From: a virus
Length of the DNA: 22,147 nucleotides
Virus record (IMG/VR): IMGVR_UViG_3300037189_018990
Coordinates: 1 to 22,147 of that record
Direction: 5' to 3' (one strand)
Shown: positions 1 through 8,188 of the stretch, piece by piece
How positions within the stretch are numbered: position 1 is the stretch's first letter
Layout: each line of letters opens with the position of its first letter
The notes under the pieces: generated by a model
The model's input: the letters and a program-made list of their open reading frames with translations, nothing else
Told to the model about the DNA's origin: nothing
Databases searched by the model: none
Made by a program: the position numbers and the translations under genes

Positions 1-1315
1 GAATAATGAAACGAGCAAATCGAAGTTCATCTCTAGTAATTTCAGTACCATCCTTAAAGGGTTGAGCATCACCAATGAATCTAGAAGAAGGAATCTTTAA
101 TGAGTTGTAAAGCTTCTTAAGGAAATAATTTAAATCGTCTAACTGACCTAATGATTGACCGCCAGGTAAGGATGAAACATCTGAGCCATTACCCTGAGCG
201 TCCTTAGTAAACCAATAAGCATCCAACATGGATTGAGGATCATAAACGTTTGTTACACCGCCCTTAGGGTTACTACCGGCTTGAGTATCCCAGTTCTTCT
301 TGGACCAATACTGCTGCATCAATCGACGAAGATAAGCTTCAGCCTTTGGAGCAGGCATGTTACCAGTATAGATTGAGAATTTAAGACGTTCTGGAGCTCG
401 AACTAAACGATAGATAACAATTGAGTCTTCAATAAGAGATAACTGACGATAAGCTCTCTTAGCATTCTCTACATAAGGTAAACGAATAGACTTATACTCA
501 TTCCAGATACCAGAATGAACGTAAGTGACCTGTGCCTTTTGCATGAAGAACAATTCTTCTTGATCCTTTAAGTTAGCTGAAGTAGCTGGTCCCATTACAG
601 GCTTACGAATTAAGAAACCTTTAACCATTTCATTCTGTACATTCTGATATACAGGGTTGATTAATTCAGCCGGCATTGATATCATACCTATAATACCTAA
701 ATGAGGACGTTCGTCATCAATAATGTTTTCAAAGTATAACTCTCCATCAATTAAGAATTGACGGAAATATTCCCAACCTGAATCTTCTAAGTCAAATATT
801 GTAACGAACTTTTTAAATTCCTTTTCAATAATATCTTTAACTTCTTTTGTATAATCTCCTCTTAAACTAAAATTAATAATGATATCATTTTCATCCTTAA
901 CAACACACTCGTCAGCAATTTCATCTAAACAATCAGCTAATTCTGCATAAGCTGCCATTCGACGATAATCAGTTAATCGTCTTGCTTTATCCTTATCAAC
1001 GTTTGCATAAATGAACGCTTGATAATCTTTATTAATCATTAAGCTGGAAGGAGTACCAGCTGGTGCTTGATTAAAAGAAGGTTCGTGTAAGAAGACAGAT
1101 TCATCCTGAATCATCTCTTCTCTCTTCGGAGCAGCTCCCTTAAAGAGAGGGAACTTCGGATTCCTCTGCATCATGCTATCAAGAATCTGATAAGCATAAG
1201 GCAATCTAGATACGAAAGCGCCTAATAATGTTGTAGATGGAAACGCTTGATCATTTCTAGGTCCTTGAGAATCACCTGGAACGGCATTATTATATGATGT
1301 CGATGTATTGATCAC
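1..1315 (-). CDS. 20: Portal vertex protein, T4 gp20-like (partial, C-terminus beyond left edge)
   Basis: This is the dodecameric portal through which DNA is packaged and to which the neck and tail attach. The minus strand is open from a GTG at 1313-1315 to the window edge, giving 438 codons against 524 residues in T4, so roughly the last fifth is missing. The frame has an in-frame TAA just upstream and no other good start, so GTG is chosen. Recognisable gp20 blocks are YFRQFLIDGELYFENI in the first half, RQLSLIEDSIVIYRLVRAPE at about residues 288-307, the GNMP..KAEAYL block, and LPGGQSLGQLDDLNYF at about residues 381-396. It follows the tailspike gene with a 43-nt gap that holds a TTAAATA late-type box 6 nt before the GTG. 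There is no Shine-Dalgarno. Family assignment rests on remembered T4/cyanophage gp20 motifs and is secure. Confidence 0.93.
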   Translation of the reverse strand, partial: MINTSTSYNNAVPGDSQGPRNDQAFPSTTLLGAFVSRLPYAYQILDSMMQRNPKFPLFKGAAPKREEMIQDESVFLHEPSFNQAPAGTPSSLMINKDYQAFIYANVDKDKARRLTDYRRMAAYAELADCLDEIADECVVKDENDIIINFSLRGDYTKEVKDIIEKEFKKFVTIFDLEDSGWEYFRQFLIDGELYFENIIDDERPHLGIIGMISMPAELINPVYQNVQNEMVKGFLIRKPVMGPATSANLKDQEELFFMQKAQVTYVHSGIWNEYKSIRLPYVENAKRAYRQLSLIEDSIVIYRLVRAPERLKFSIYTGNMPAPKAEAYLRRLMQQYWSKKNWDTQAGSNPKGGVTNVYDPQSMLDAYWFTKDAQGNGSDVSSLPGGQSLGQLDDLNYFLKKLYNSLKIPSSRFIGDAQPFKDGTEITRDELRFARFII

Positions 1316-1321
1316 GTCTAT

Positions 1322-1328
1322 TATTTAA
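1322..1328 (-). promoter_or_regulatory. T4-late-like TTAAATA box upstream of gp20
   Basis: On the minus strand TTAAATA is followed by 6 nt (ATAGAC) and then the GTG start. T4 late promoters are TATAAATA with transcription starting about 6 nt downstream, which would place +1 at or beside the start codon. The same TAAATAATAGA string precedes the genes starting at 7125 and 13027. Confidence 0.5.
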
Positions 1329-1358
1329 TACTAAAAGGATGCTTTTTAAACTAAAATG

Positions 1359-4300
1359 TTAAGGTCCAAATACTATATTGTTACCACTTACAAAGTTATA
1401 AATGTTAGATGTTGGATCTACACCATTAGTAGCAAATCTTGCATTTCCTCCTTGTATTGGTATAATCATACCAGACATTGAAGGTACTGAACAGTAACAT
1501 ATATTATCAATAAACGTCTGTCCTGTTAACGGAGGGGTTTGATTCCAACCCCAATAGGCGTAGTTAGCACCGAACCCACCATAATATGTTGGTTGATAAT
1601 TTGGAGGATCGTTAACATAGGTTTGAGGTACAGCAGAGTTAACTGTTGTTGCAGTATTTCCATTTATATCTACCCAGAAGTGAATATTATTGTTTTTAGC
1701 TACATTCTTTAATCCCATCACACCTCCCACGCCATCTAGGTAATGTGTGTAACCTACAGGGTATACCGGCTTTTCATTATATAGATAAAGGTCGTTCTTC
1801 TCTATTAACCATGTAGATTTAGGTTCAGCAACACTACAGAAAGGCATTAAGCCTGCTCCGTAAATTTTATTACCAGAAAGATAGGTATAACCATTATCTG
1901 ATCTTACGGCAGGGTTATGAGCTAAATATTGTAAATTAGCTGTTGAAGTAGCTAAGCCTATTGTAAATACATTATCGGTAACAAAAGAACTTACCCCGGC
2001 GTTAAATGAAGCGTTGTACGGATAGATAGTTCCTCCGGTTATACTTGTACCTGCTGTATTAGTTCTACTGTTAGCAAAAACATTATACGGATAAACATCA
2101 ACACCAGATACTCTCGTCATTTGTATACTAATAGCTGTTGTTGCACCATATGATGTCCAGCCTCTATAAGGATAACCGGTAATCTGATAGATACCTTCAT
2201 CGTTAGTAGTATCTACACCATATCCGAGATTATATTTACCTCCAATAATAGCTACATAACTACCTACTTTAAATCCTCCGACAGCAGTTAAAGCATCGAT
2301 ACCTCTCCATGTATTTTGATCTATCCAAATATTATTAAATGTTAATGTTTGACCTACAGCAGGTATGTTATATACAGAGGTTACTGTTGGTCCGAAATAT
2401 CCTGATAAGCCTACTAATTGAGATACTCCTAAAGCTCCCCAATTAGTACCCATATATAAAGATTCGACACCTAATCGGGAGAAAGTATTATTACCTACAT
2501 AATTTACTAACCCTGCACCAAATATAAAACCGTCCTTTGGATAATTGTTCGGGCTGTTAACAGGAACATAAGTTGTACCTTCAACAAAGTTATTAAACGA
2601 GTTAAGATTTTTAACATCGTTATAGAAGAAAGCTATCTGTCCTCCACCTGCTCCATTTACACTATCACTACCTTTTGGATATAAAAAAGTATTATTGTTT
2701 AAATTAAATGTTTTAACACCTCCTCCGGATACTGCTGAACTATTACTACTAATAGCTCGATGACAATTAACAAATATATTATTTGTTATATTAATTGTAT
2801 CTCTATTAAGAATGTATGGAGAAGTATTACCCCATCCAAAACTTCCTCCGTTATTACCTCTCACTGATATACCTGCGTTAGCTTTATCACCGCATAGGTA
2901 ACCATCATTAACGATTTTAAATCCATCAATAGTGCAATTAACTATATTTTCTACAATACAGAATGTCGAGGAACAGTTACTGGATAAACCGTATACAATA
3001 GTTGTATTAGTTGCACTTAATGTAGCGCCTGAACCATAAAGATTTAAACTCGATACTGTTGTATTATTAGTATTGACCCAGTTACCAATTGATAAGTAAG
3101 CAGACTCAAATAAAGATTGCCCCCAAGTTGTTACAGCTTGTTTAGGACCGGCCCCTGTTGCATTAATATCAAATGAACTTAAGAAGTAGGTTTTACTATT
3201 AAAGTACAGATTAGGAATACCACTTAATGAACAGTAATCAATAGCAGCTTGAATAGCAGGTTGATCGTTTGTTCTTCCATCTCCTCTAGCTCCCCACATA
3301 TGTACATTAGCTGAATTACCTGTAAACTGTCTTATCCAACGACCAGGTTGATTAGTAGTAACATTATTAGGAATTAAAACTGAACCATTATCCACAGTTG
3401 CAAGACTTGCACTATTATAGGTTAGTATACCTCCACCACTATCATTCGGTGTAAAGTATCCAGATGTATTAATAGATGTATTATTTACCTGTAGGAACGC
3501 ACTAGTTGTAATTAAGTTATAAACTGTAGGAGGTGTGTACTGTAATATCCAGCGACCTTGCTGAAAGGGTGTAAGTTTATTAGGCTTTATTACACTAACA
3601 CCGTCATCAGTTAATATACTATTTGCAACCCAAATAAACGTACCACCTAAACCATCCCCAGGTGTATTTCTATTGTTTGTATTAATTGTTATATTTTGTG
3701 CTGAAAGTGTTACATATCGCCCTCCACCAGCTGTACTACCGTCAACATTAAAGTTTGTACTATATACGTTTCTTAAATCATTAACTGTATCAACATTATT
3801 AAAGATAATATTATTATTATAAATGTTATTAGCTGTCAAGTAACCTGCAACAGAACTATTGTTAGATCCAAACGGTATAACTAATTGAGCAGATAATGGA
3901 TTACTAATAAAGATATTATTATTATAAACTTGGTTATTTGATCTTATCGTACCATATGATAAAGAAATAGGGTTATAATAAGTTGGTGTATAACCATTTG
4001 CAGGAACATACGGATTTAAACTTTCATCACAGTTATTGTAAATTTGAGGCATGTACGTATTGACAGCTGCTGTTGATGCATTAGTACCATCAACCCATAG
4101 ATAAAGATTATTATTATAAATTTGTGAACCAGATGTTGCTATTGAAATACATGTTGGAACGTAATTGGATATTGTTGGTAACTCATTATACATGTAATAG
4201 TTATTATTAGTGAGAATTTGATAAGCTTTAGGATCGGCATGTTCAAACGGAAATAAATTAAATCCGCCGTAACCGCTTGTACTAATAAAGAAATTATTTC

Positions 4301-6059
4301 CAGATAAGAGAACATTACCCATGTCCGATCTCCACGGGAAACCACCACCATAAACATTATTACCAATACCACTTACTGTAATTCCGTATGTACTTGTAGG
4401 ATTGTATTCAAAAAAGTTATAAGCATTTGCTGTAAGTCCGGGTCCAGGTGTTAAATATTGATTATACCAAGAATTTGTACCTAGTATTCCTGATACACAA
4501 ACAAATGTTGCACTAAATTCGTATTGATACAAACCTACATTACTCAATGTAGGTACTAATAGTTGTTGTAACTGATAGATACCTAAACTTGTATTTGTAC
4601 CGCCGTAACCATCACCCGCTAAGTCATAATACTTACTCGGTATAAAACTTGCGCACAAGTATTGAGCGGCTGTATATGGTGTCCAATTTGATGCAGCAAA
4701 TTTAAAATTAACTGTTAAGGGTTGCCCTACCGAAGGTACTACAATATTAGTATAAGGACCAACATAGCTAAATCCTAATATATTACTAAACATTGCTTCA
4801 ACACCGAAATTACTCAAAGTATTATTTTGAAATAATGAATTAATAGCACTACCAAACATAAAACCGTCTTTTGTTGCAAGATTACCGTTACTATTGTATA
4901 TAGTAAACGGAAGAGATGTACCTTCAGCAAAGTTATTAACAACGTTAAGATTTTGTATAGCAGTGTTATCGAGTGTTACAATTGTACCACCTGAACCATC
5001 CGGATTTCTAAAATTAATAACATCAGAACCTCTTGGGTACTTAAATGTATTATTTGTTATGTTTAGCGTTTGTAAACTCGTACCTGATAGAGATGAATAC
5101 TGCCCGCCCTTAATAGCACTATGACAATTGATAAATTTATTATTTGATATTGCTATAGTTTTAACTTTTGATGGTTTAAAATAACTACTATCAACCTGTA
5201 CAGGGCTATACCCACCCATTATAATGCCACCGTTAGCGTACATATTATTACCGGAGCTCAATGAAGTACTTTCTAATGTAAAGCCTGATATATTACATGC
5301 TGTTAAATTTGAACTTAAAAAGAATATACCGTTATAACCGCATGTTGAATCAGATAGTTTACAAACTAAAGTGTCATTATAACACTTAAACGGTATTTGA
5401 GTTGTAAAGAGTCTTGTACTACCTGTACCTATTAAATTTAAATTAAAGTAATAATTTAATTGTGGGTAATAACCAACATCAAGATAACCACCAACAAAGT
5501 TAGCTGCCGGATAAGGATTTTTATATTTCGGATACCATGCTGATAAACTATTCAATAATGTATTATGATTTATTGAATTAGTCTGTAGACCTGATAGTGC
5601 TAAATAATAATTAGCTGAATTAAAATAAAGATTATTAATACCACTTAAAGAGCAATAGTTAATAGCATTTTGTAAAGCAGGTTGATCGTCAGTGATACCA
5701 TCTTCTTTAGTTCCCCACATTTTAACATTAGCTGATTTATTAACAAACTGTCTTATCCAACGACCAGCTCCAGTGATATTAGAAGGTTTAAAAACTGTAG
5801 CGTTATCATCTGCTGCCGTACTAGTAGCACTCCAAACTATTGTACTACCGCCATTGTCATCCTTCTGATAATAACCTAGTAATTGTACAGCATTATTATT
5901 AATTTGGGTGGCAGTTACATTTGTTACAATAGTATCTACAGTACCTAACTGACGAACAAGTACATTATTGTTCTTAACATCACTTACACTATTATAGCAA
6001 TAATAAGGATTAGAGTTATAAACTACGAGACCTTGGGCGTATGGAACTGTGTATGGCAT
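1359..6059 (-). CDS. Giant tailspike/adhesin with two tandem pectate-lyase-like beta-helix modules
   Basis: This 1566-residue protein probably binds or degrades a host surface polysaccharide. Two copies of the classic tailspike entry motif are visible: VKMWGTKEDGITDDQPALQ at about residues 112-130 and VHMWGARGDGRTNDQPAIQ at about 918-936. Each is preceded by a GG(S/G)-rich linker ending GRWIRQF. A third partial linker ending GRWILQY lies near residue 836. Each copy continues with YCSLSGI.NLYFNS, Asn-rich beta-helix coils (many NNT/NNN ladders) and a KDGF(M/I)FG block. The offset between copies is about 806 residues, so nearly the whole protein is one module doubled. It follows the gp15-like gene with a 1-nt gap (TAA-T-ATG), which suggests coupled translation. 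In T4, genes 16-19 sit between 15 and 20; here only this gene does. Catalytic residues could not be assigned. A host-range depolymerase is likely but inferred. Confidence 0.82.
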   Translation of the reverse strand: MPYTVPYAQGLVVYNSNPYYCYNSVSDVKNNNVLVRQLGTVDTIVTNVTATQINNNAVQLLGYYQKDDNGGSTIVWSATSTAADDNATVFKPSNITGAGRWIRQFVNKSANVKMWGTKEDGITDDQPALQNAINYCSLSGINNLYFNSANYYLALSGLQTNSINHNTLLNSLSAWYPKYKNPYPAANFVGGYLDVGYYPQLNYYFNLNLIGTGSTRLFTTQIPFKCYNDTLVCKLSDSTCGYNGIFFLSSNLTACNISGFTLESTSLSSGNNMYANGGIIMGGYSPVQVDSSYFKPSKVKTIAISNNKFINCHSAIKGGQYSSLSGTSLQTLNITNNTFKYPRGSDVINFRNPDGSGGTIVTLDNTAIQNLNVVNNFAEGTSLPFTIYNSNGNLATKDGFMFGSAINSLFQNNTLSNFGVEAMFSNILGFSYVGPYTNIVVPSVGQPLTVNFKFAASNWTPYTAAQYLCASFIPSKYYDLAGDGYGGTNTSLGIYQLQQLLVPTLSNVGLYQYEFSATFVCVSGILGTNSWYNQYLTPGPGLTANAYNFFEYNPTSTYGITVSGIGNNVYGGGFPWRSDMGNVLLSGNNFFISTSGYGGFNLFPFEHADPKAYQILTNNNYYMYNELPTISNYVPTCISIATSGSQIYNNNLYLWVDGTNASTAAVNTYMPQIYNNCDESLNPYVPANGYTPTYYNPISLSYGTIRSNNQVYNNNIFISNPLSAQLVIPFGSNNSSVAGYLTANNIYNNNIIFNNVDTVNDLRNVYSTNFNVDGSTAGGGRYVTLSAQNITINTNNRNTPGDGLGGTFIWVANSILTDDGVSVIKPNKLTPFQQGRWILQYTPPTVYNLITTSAFLQVNNTSINTSGYFTPNDSGGGILTYNSASLATVDNGSVLIPNNVTTNQPGRWIRQFTGNSANVHMWGARGDGRTNDQPAIQAAIDYCSLSGIPNLYFNSKTYFLSSFDINATGAGPKQAVTTWGQSLFESAYLSIGNWVNTNNTTVSSLNLYGSGATLSATNTTIVYGLSSNCSSTFCIVENIVNCTIDGFKIVNDGYLCGDKANAGISVRGNNGGSFGWGNTSPYILNRDTINITNNIFVNCHRAISSNSSAVSGGGVKTFNLNNNTFLYPKGSDSVNGAGGGQIAFFYNDVKNLNSFNNFVEGTTYVPVNSPNNYPKDGFIFGAGLVNYVGNNTFSRLGVESLYMGTNWGALGVSQLVGLSGYFGPTVTSVYNIPAVGQTLTFNNIWIDQNTWRGIDALTAVGGFKVGSYVAIIGGKYNLGYGVDTTNDEGIYQITGYPYRGWTSYGATTAISIQMTRVSGVDVYPYNVFANSRTNTAGTSITGGTIYPYNASFNAGVSSFVTDNVFTIGLATSTANLQYLAHNPAVRSDNGYTYLSGNKIYGAGLMPFCSVAEPKSTWLIEKNDLYLYNEKPVYPVGYTHYLDGVGGVMGLKNVAKNNNIHFWVDINGNTATTVNSAVPQTYVNDPPNYQPTYYGGFGANYAYWGWNQTPPLTGQTFIDNICYCSVPSMSGMIIPIQGGNARFATNGVDPTSNIYNFVSGNNIVFGP

Positions 6060-6060
6060 A

Positions 6061-7125
6061 TTAGAAAGAAGTTAAGCTAGCGTACTGAGTTAATTTACCA
6101 TACCCTGCCTGATTTTGAACTATAACATCTATATTACCTGAGTAGAGAGGTGGTGGCATTGTTAACTGTATGTAATTATCGTTATTAGTTGTATACTGAG
6201 ATGTGAGCAATTGTACAGCTGTAAAACCAGGATAGTTAGCTGATAGGGTTGAATAACCTGAGAACGGATTGTAAAACGTATCAGTACCTTTAAAAGGCAC
6301 ACCAGAAACGTAAACATTAGTTACATCGAAGAATGAACGACCGTATAAGCTATAAACATTAGAAGCTGATAACAATGATGTATAAGGAACGATAGCATCA
6401 GGCTGAGGTTGAGCAGATAGAATTATTCTATCTGTTGTATTCGGATAAGCACTTAATAGATATGCTAATGAATACTGAGTTGTTAATTGAGGTAGAACAG
6501 AATAATCTACCATAATCTTAAAGATATTACCATCATCTTTCGGTATTGACTTAAAGAGCCAACCTTGAAACGTGAATGAAGTATCACCTTGAACTCTTGC
6601 CGTTTGAGTAGCATTAACATCAGTAGGGTAAGTTGTGGTAATATTACCTGACCATACCACTTTACTTCTTATTTCGTAATCGTTAACGTTAGGTATACGC
6701 CAAGAAATTTCAATATACGGATCAAAATAAGGAAATAGATTAGTTATTATTTGATCGAAATCTTCTTGATACCTTGTCAAGATGGACATATTAATAGTTA
6801 AATCAACAGGTATAGGTTGATGAAGTACGTGACTGTAACGAGGGTCATTACTACTAAAGTGAGAACCGGCTATCTTATTAAAGACTCTATTAACATCTCT
6901 AGCTATACCTCCATTAGATACTGCTACGACTGGCAGTTGAATGTTTTGTGCCTTATCTAAAATATCTAAAAGTACACGTTGCTTTGGTGCGTAGACAAAA
7001 CGGCACTGAATTTGATCTTGTGCTATCTTATCTTTATTATAACGTTTAACGACTATATCATCTAAAGCGGCAATGAACATAGTGAACATTGTCGAAACTT
7101 CCCAATTGTATGTATAATCGCGCAT
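6061..7125 (-). CDS. 15: Tail sheath stabiliser/tail completion protein, T4 gp15-like, with extra C-terminal Ig-like domain
   Basis: T4 gp15 caps the contractile tail and joins it to the neck. The first 240 or so residues follow the gp15 plan: an N-terminal MFIAALDDIVVKRYN strand-helix, a basic QIQCRFVYAPKQR block near residue 43, a QPIPVDLTINMSIL strand near residue 103 (compare PVPYDL in T4), a QIITNLFPYFDPYIE helix-strand, and a closing FTFQGWLFK strand. The protein is 354 residues, about 80 longer than T4 gp15. The surplus C-terminal 90-100 residues (SLYGRSFFDVTNVYVSGVPF ... IDVIVQNQAGYG) look like an IPT/TIG or Ig-like domain, which could decorate the neck. The start ATG is preceded by a TTAAATA box 7 nt away, and the upstream gene ends inside that box. 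Gp15 homology is recalled from motifs, not computed. Confidence 0.75.
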   Translation of the reverse strand: MRDYTYNWEVSTMFTMFIAALDDIVVKRYNKDKIAQDQIQCRFVYAPKQRVLLDILDKAQNIQLPVVAVSNGGIARDVNRVFNKIAGSHFSSNDPRYSHVLHQPIPVDLTINMSILTRYQEDFDQIITNLFPYFDPYIEISWRIPNVNDYEIRSKVVWSGNITTTYPTDVNATQTARVQGDTSFTFQGWLFKSIPKDDGNIFKIMVDYSVLPQLTTQYSLAYLLSAYPNTTDRIILSAQPQPDAIVPYTSLLSASNVYSLYGRSFFDVTNVYVSGVPFKGTDTFYNPFSGYSTLSANYPGFTAVQLLTSQYTTNNDNYIQLTMPPPLYSGNIDVIVQNQAGYGKLTQYASLTSF

Positions 7126-7131
7126 TATCTA

Positions 7132-7506
7132 TTATTTAAGTCGAGCTTCTGGATCTGCTTCTATTTCCCCAGCTACTAATATATGTTTTAATACTTCCAT
7201 TGATACTTCAGCTGTTTCCTTATCCATAATACCTTCACTTACAGCGTCAGCTATAATATCAAAATTAAAATGTACATATTTTTTAATAAAGGCTAAAAGT
7301 TCTTGAGGACGCGTTGCCATATAGGCTTCAGCTTCTTTTAAAGCTATCTCTTTATAATTAGGTGCAGTAACATCTATTTCCCCACTCATTAACTTCGCTT
7401 CAAACTGTTCAAAGTATCGTTCTTGTCTTTCATCATAAAAAGCTCTCACGTCTTTCTTAAAGGAGTCAAACATCCGTTCACGGATTATTTCAGGTGAGAG
7501 TTTCAT
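7132..7506 (-). CDS. Conserved-looking phage protein of unknown function, 124 aa
   Basis: I do not recognise this protein. It starts MKLSPEIIRERMFDSFKKDV and is mostly helical and charged. It contains a long helix with FYDERQERYFEQFEAKLMSGE, a middle segment APNYKEIALKEAEAYMATRPQ, and a C-terminal helix EVLKHILVAGE. There is no signal peptide or membrane segment. The open frame extends upstream to 7596, but that extension is hydrophobic and irregular and would run almost to the tmRNA 5' end, so the ATG at 7504-7506 is preferred. A TTAAATA box lies 10 nt before that ATG. It is the first gene of a minus-strand run that continues into gp15, the tailspike and gp20, so a neck or tail role is a reasonable guess from position only. 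Confidence 0.7.
   Translation of the reverse strand: MKLSPEIIRERMFDSFKKDVRAFYDERQERYFEQFEAKLMSGEIDVTAPNYKEIALKEAEAYMATRPQELLAFIKKYVHFNFDIIADAVSEGIMDKETAEVSMEVLKHILVAGEIEADPEARLK
7133..7139 (-). promoter_or_regulatory. T4-late-like TTAAATA box upstream of gp15-like gene
   Basis: Minus strand TTAAATA, then 7 nt (ATAGATA), then ATG at 7125. The box overlaps the TAA stop of the preceding gene, so part of the match is forced by that stop codon. Confidence 0.45.
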
Positions 7507-7516
7507 AGCATAGAAG

Positions 7517-7523
7517 TATTTAA
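7517..7523 (-). promoter_or_regulatory. T4-late-like TTAAATA box upstream of the 124-aa gene
   Basis: Minus strand TTAAATA lies 10 nt before the ATG at 7506. It would be the head promoter for the run 7506 to 1. The spacing is longer than for the other boxes in this window. Confidence 0.35.
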
Positions 7524-7599
7524 GAAAAAAGCTTGTAAATACTACTTTTGTCGCCATAATTAAAAAAGAGCAATTAAGCTCAATGATCTTTGACAATTT

Positions 7600-8043
7600 G
7601 GGGGCGTACTGGCTTCGACTTATAATTGAAGTTTGTATTGCATGCAGTAGTTGATCTGTGGCTACTTTAAAACGGATTAAAAAATAAATGCAAAGGCTAT
7701 TACCAATGCAGTTAAGTCAGTCAAGTCCTTCGTGACAAATATGGCTGAGTCCCTCTTCGCTTGCGAAGACGAGCTCTGCCTTATGGCTGCCTAACACTAA
7801 GAGAGGATCCTATTAAATCTCTTAGCACAACAATAGGTAAATGTAGTTCTTGCGATACTCGTAAATTAAGTGCAAGGGGTGGTATGTGGTCCTTAATCAC
7901 ACATACAGGTAGGACTATAAAAACAGATTGGTCGGCGACACCAGGTTACCTTAAGTCAGCCAAAGTACGAAGTCGTTCTAAGCATGTAGAGGTACAAATA
8001 GACCATTATAAACCCAGGGGTTCGACTCCCCTCGCCTCCACCA
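7600..8043 (+). ncRNA. ssrA: tmRNA (transfer-messenger RNA), one-piece, phage-borne
   Basis: tmRNA rescues stalled ribosomes, acting first as tRNA-Ala and then as a short mRNA. The ends form the tRNA-like domain. GGGGGCG at 7600-7606 pairs with CGCCTCC at 8034-8039 and flanks (one G-U), followed by A and an encoded CCA at 8041-8043. The 5' TGGCTTCGACTT block and the T arm AGGGG-TTCGACT-CCCCT match tmRNA consensus, and GCATGTAGA near 7982 is the usual 3' motif. A clear pseudoknot PK1 is present: AGTAG 7646-7650 with CTACT 7662-7666, and GATCTGT 7653-7659 with ACGGATT 7672-7678. An 8-bp stem CTAAGAGA/TCTCTTAG lies just after the tag stop. Length is 444 nt against about 363 in E. coli; much of the excess is a longer tag frame. 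It opens a plus-strand RNA-gene cluster. It appears intact, with no intron or permutation. Confidence 0.95.
7690..7794 (+). other. tmRNA tag reading frame, 34 codons plus TAA
   Basis: The resume codon is called as GCA at 7690-7692. It lies at tmRNA nucleotide 91 (E. coli: 90) and 12 nt after PK1, following AAAAAATAAAT as in other tmRNAs. The frame runs to TAA at 7792-7794. The tag begins AKAITNAVKSVKSF and ends EDELCLMAA, a hydrophobic C-terminus of the kind read by ClpXP-type proteases. Most tags are roughly 8-20 residues, so 34 is very long. Residues I4, V8, V11, V15, M18 and L22 follow an i+4/i+3 pattern, indicating an amphipathic helix. An in-frame GCT at 7744 would give a 16-residue tag but sits far from PK1. 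Confidence 0.75.
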
Positions 8044-8188
8044 ATTAACAGTAATCGGCAAAACCCTCTCTACAGCTGTTCGAAGAGTTGTATGCATGGA
8101 ACCGGTTCGTCGTGAGTCATAACAAAACCAATACATAATGAAGGACGCTTCAAGTTGTCGGGACAAAAAGACCACATTAATTTAGTAA

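Noticed and set aside
4894-5124. Small plus-strand open frame inside the tailspike gene; also 4139-4372, 14609-14815, 15723-15923, 18078-18296, 18356-18589 and 20976-21182
   Set aside because: All lie wholly inside strongly supported genes in other frames or on the other strand, with low-complexity or incoherent products.
7543-7550. Bacteroidota -7 type box TACTTTTG as tmRNA promoter
   Set aside because: One match to TAnnTTTG without a -33 TTTG at proper spacing. A -35/-10-like pair (TTGTAA, CATAAT) overlaps it and is also weak.
7561-7581. Minus-strand hairpin GAGC-TTAATT-GCTC followed by six T
   Set aside because: The stem has only 4 pairs and lies upstream of the minus-strand gene run, with nothing clearly transcribed into it.
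7744-7794. Shorter tmRNA tag of 16 residues starting at GCT 7744
   Set aside because: Kept only as an alternative. Its start is 66 nt after PK1 where about 11-12 nt is normal, and GCA 7690 is in frame at the expected place.
7761-8048. Plus-strand open frame of 95 codons after the tag region
   Set aside because: It lies in the body and 3' tRNA-like domain of the tmRNA and overlaps its T arm and CCA end; the frame is a by-product of the RNA gene.
8044-8180. Possible degenerate tRNA (GGTTCGTCG, GTTCGAAGAG) and palindrome GAACCGGTTC at 8099-8108
   Set aside because: No acceptor or T-stem complementarity could be found, and the palindrome is isolated. I see no gene in this stretch.
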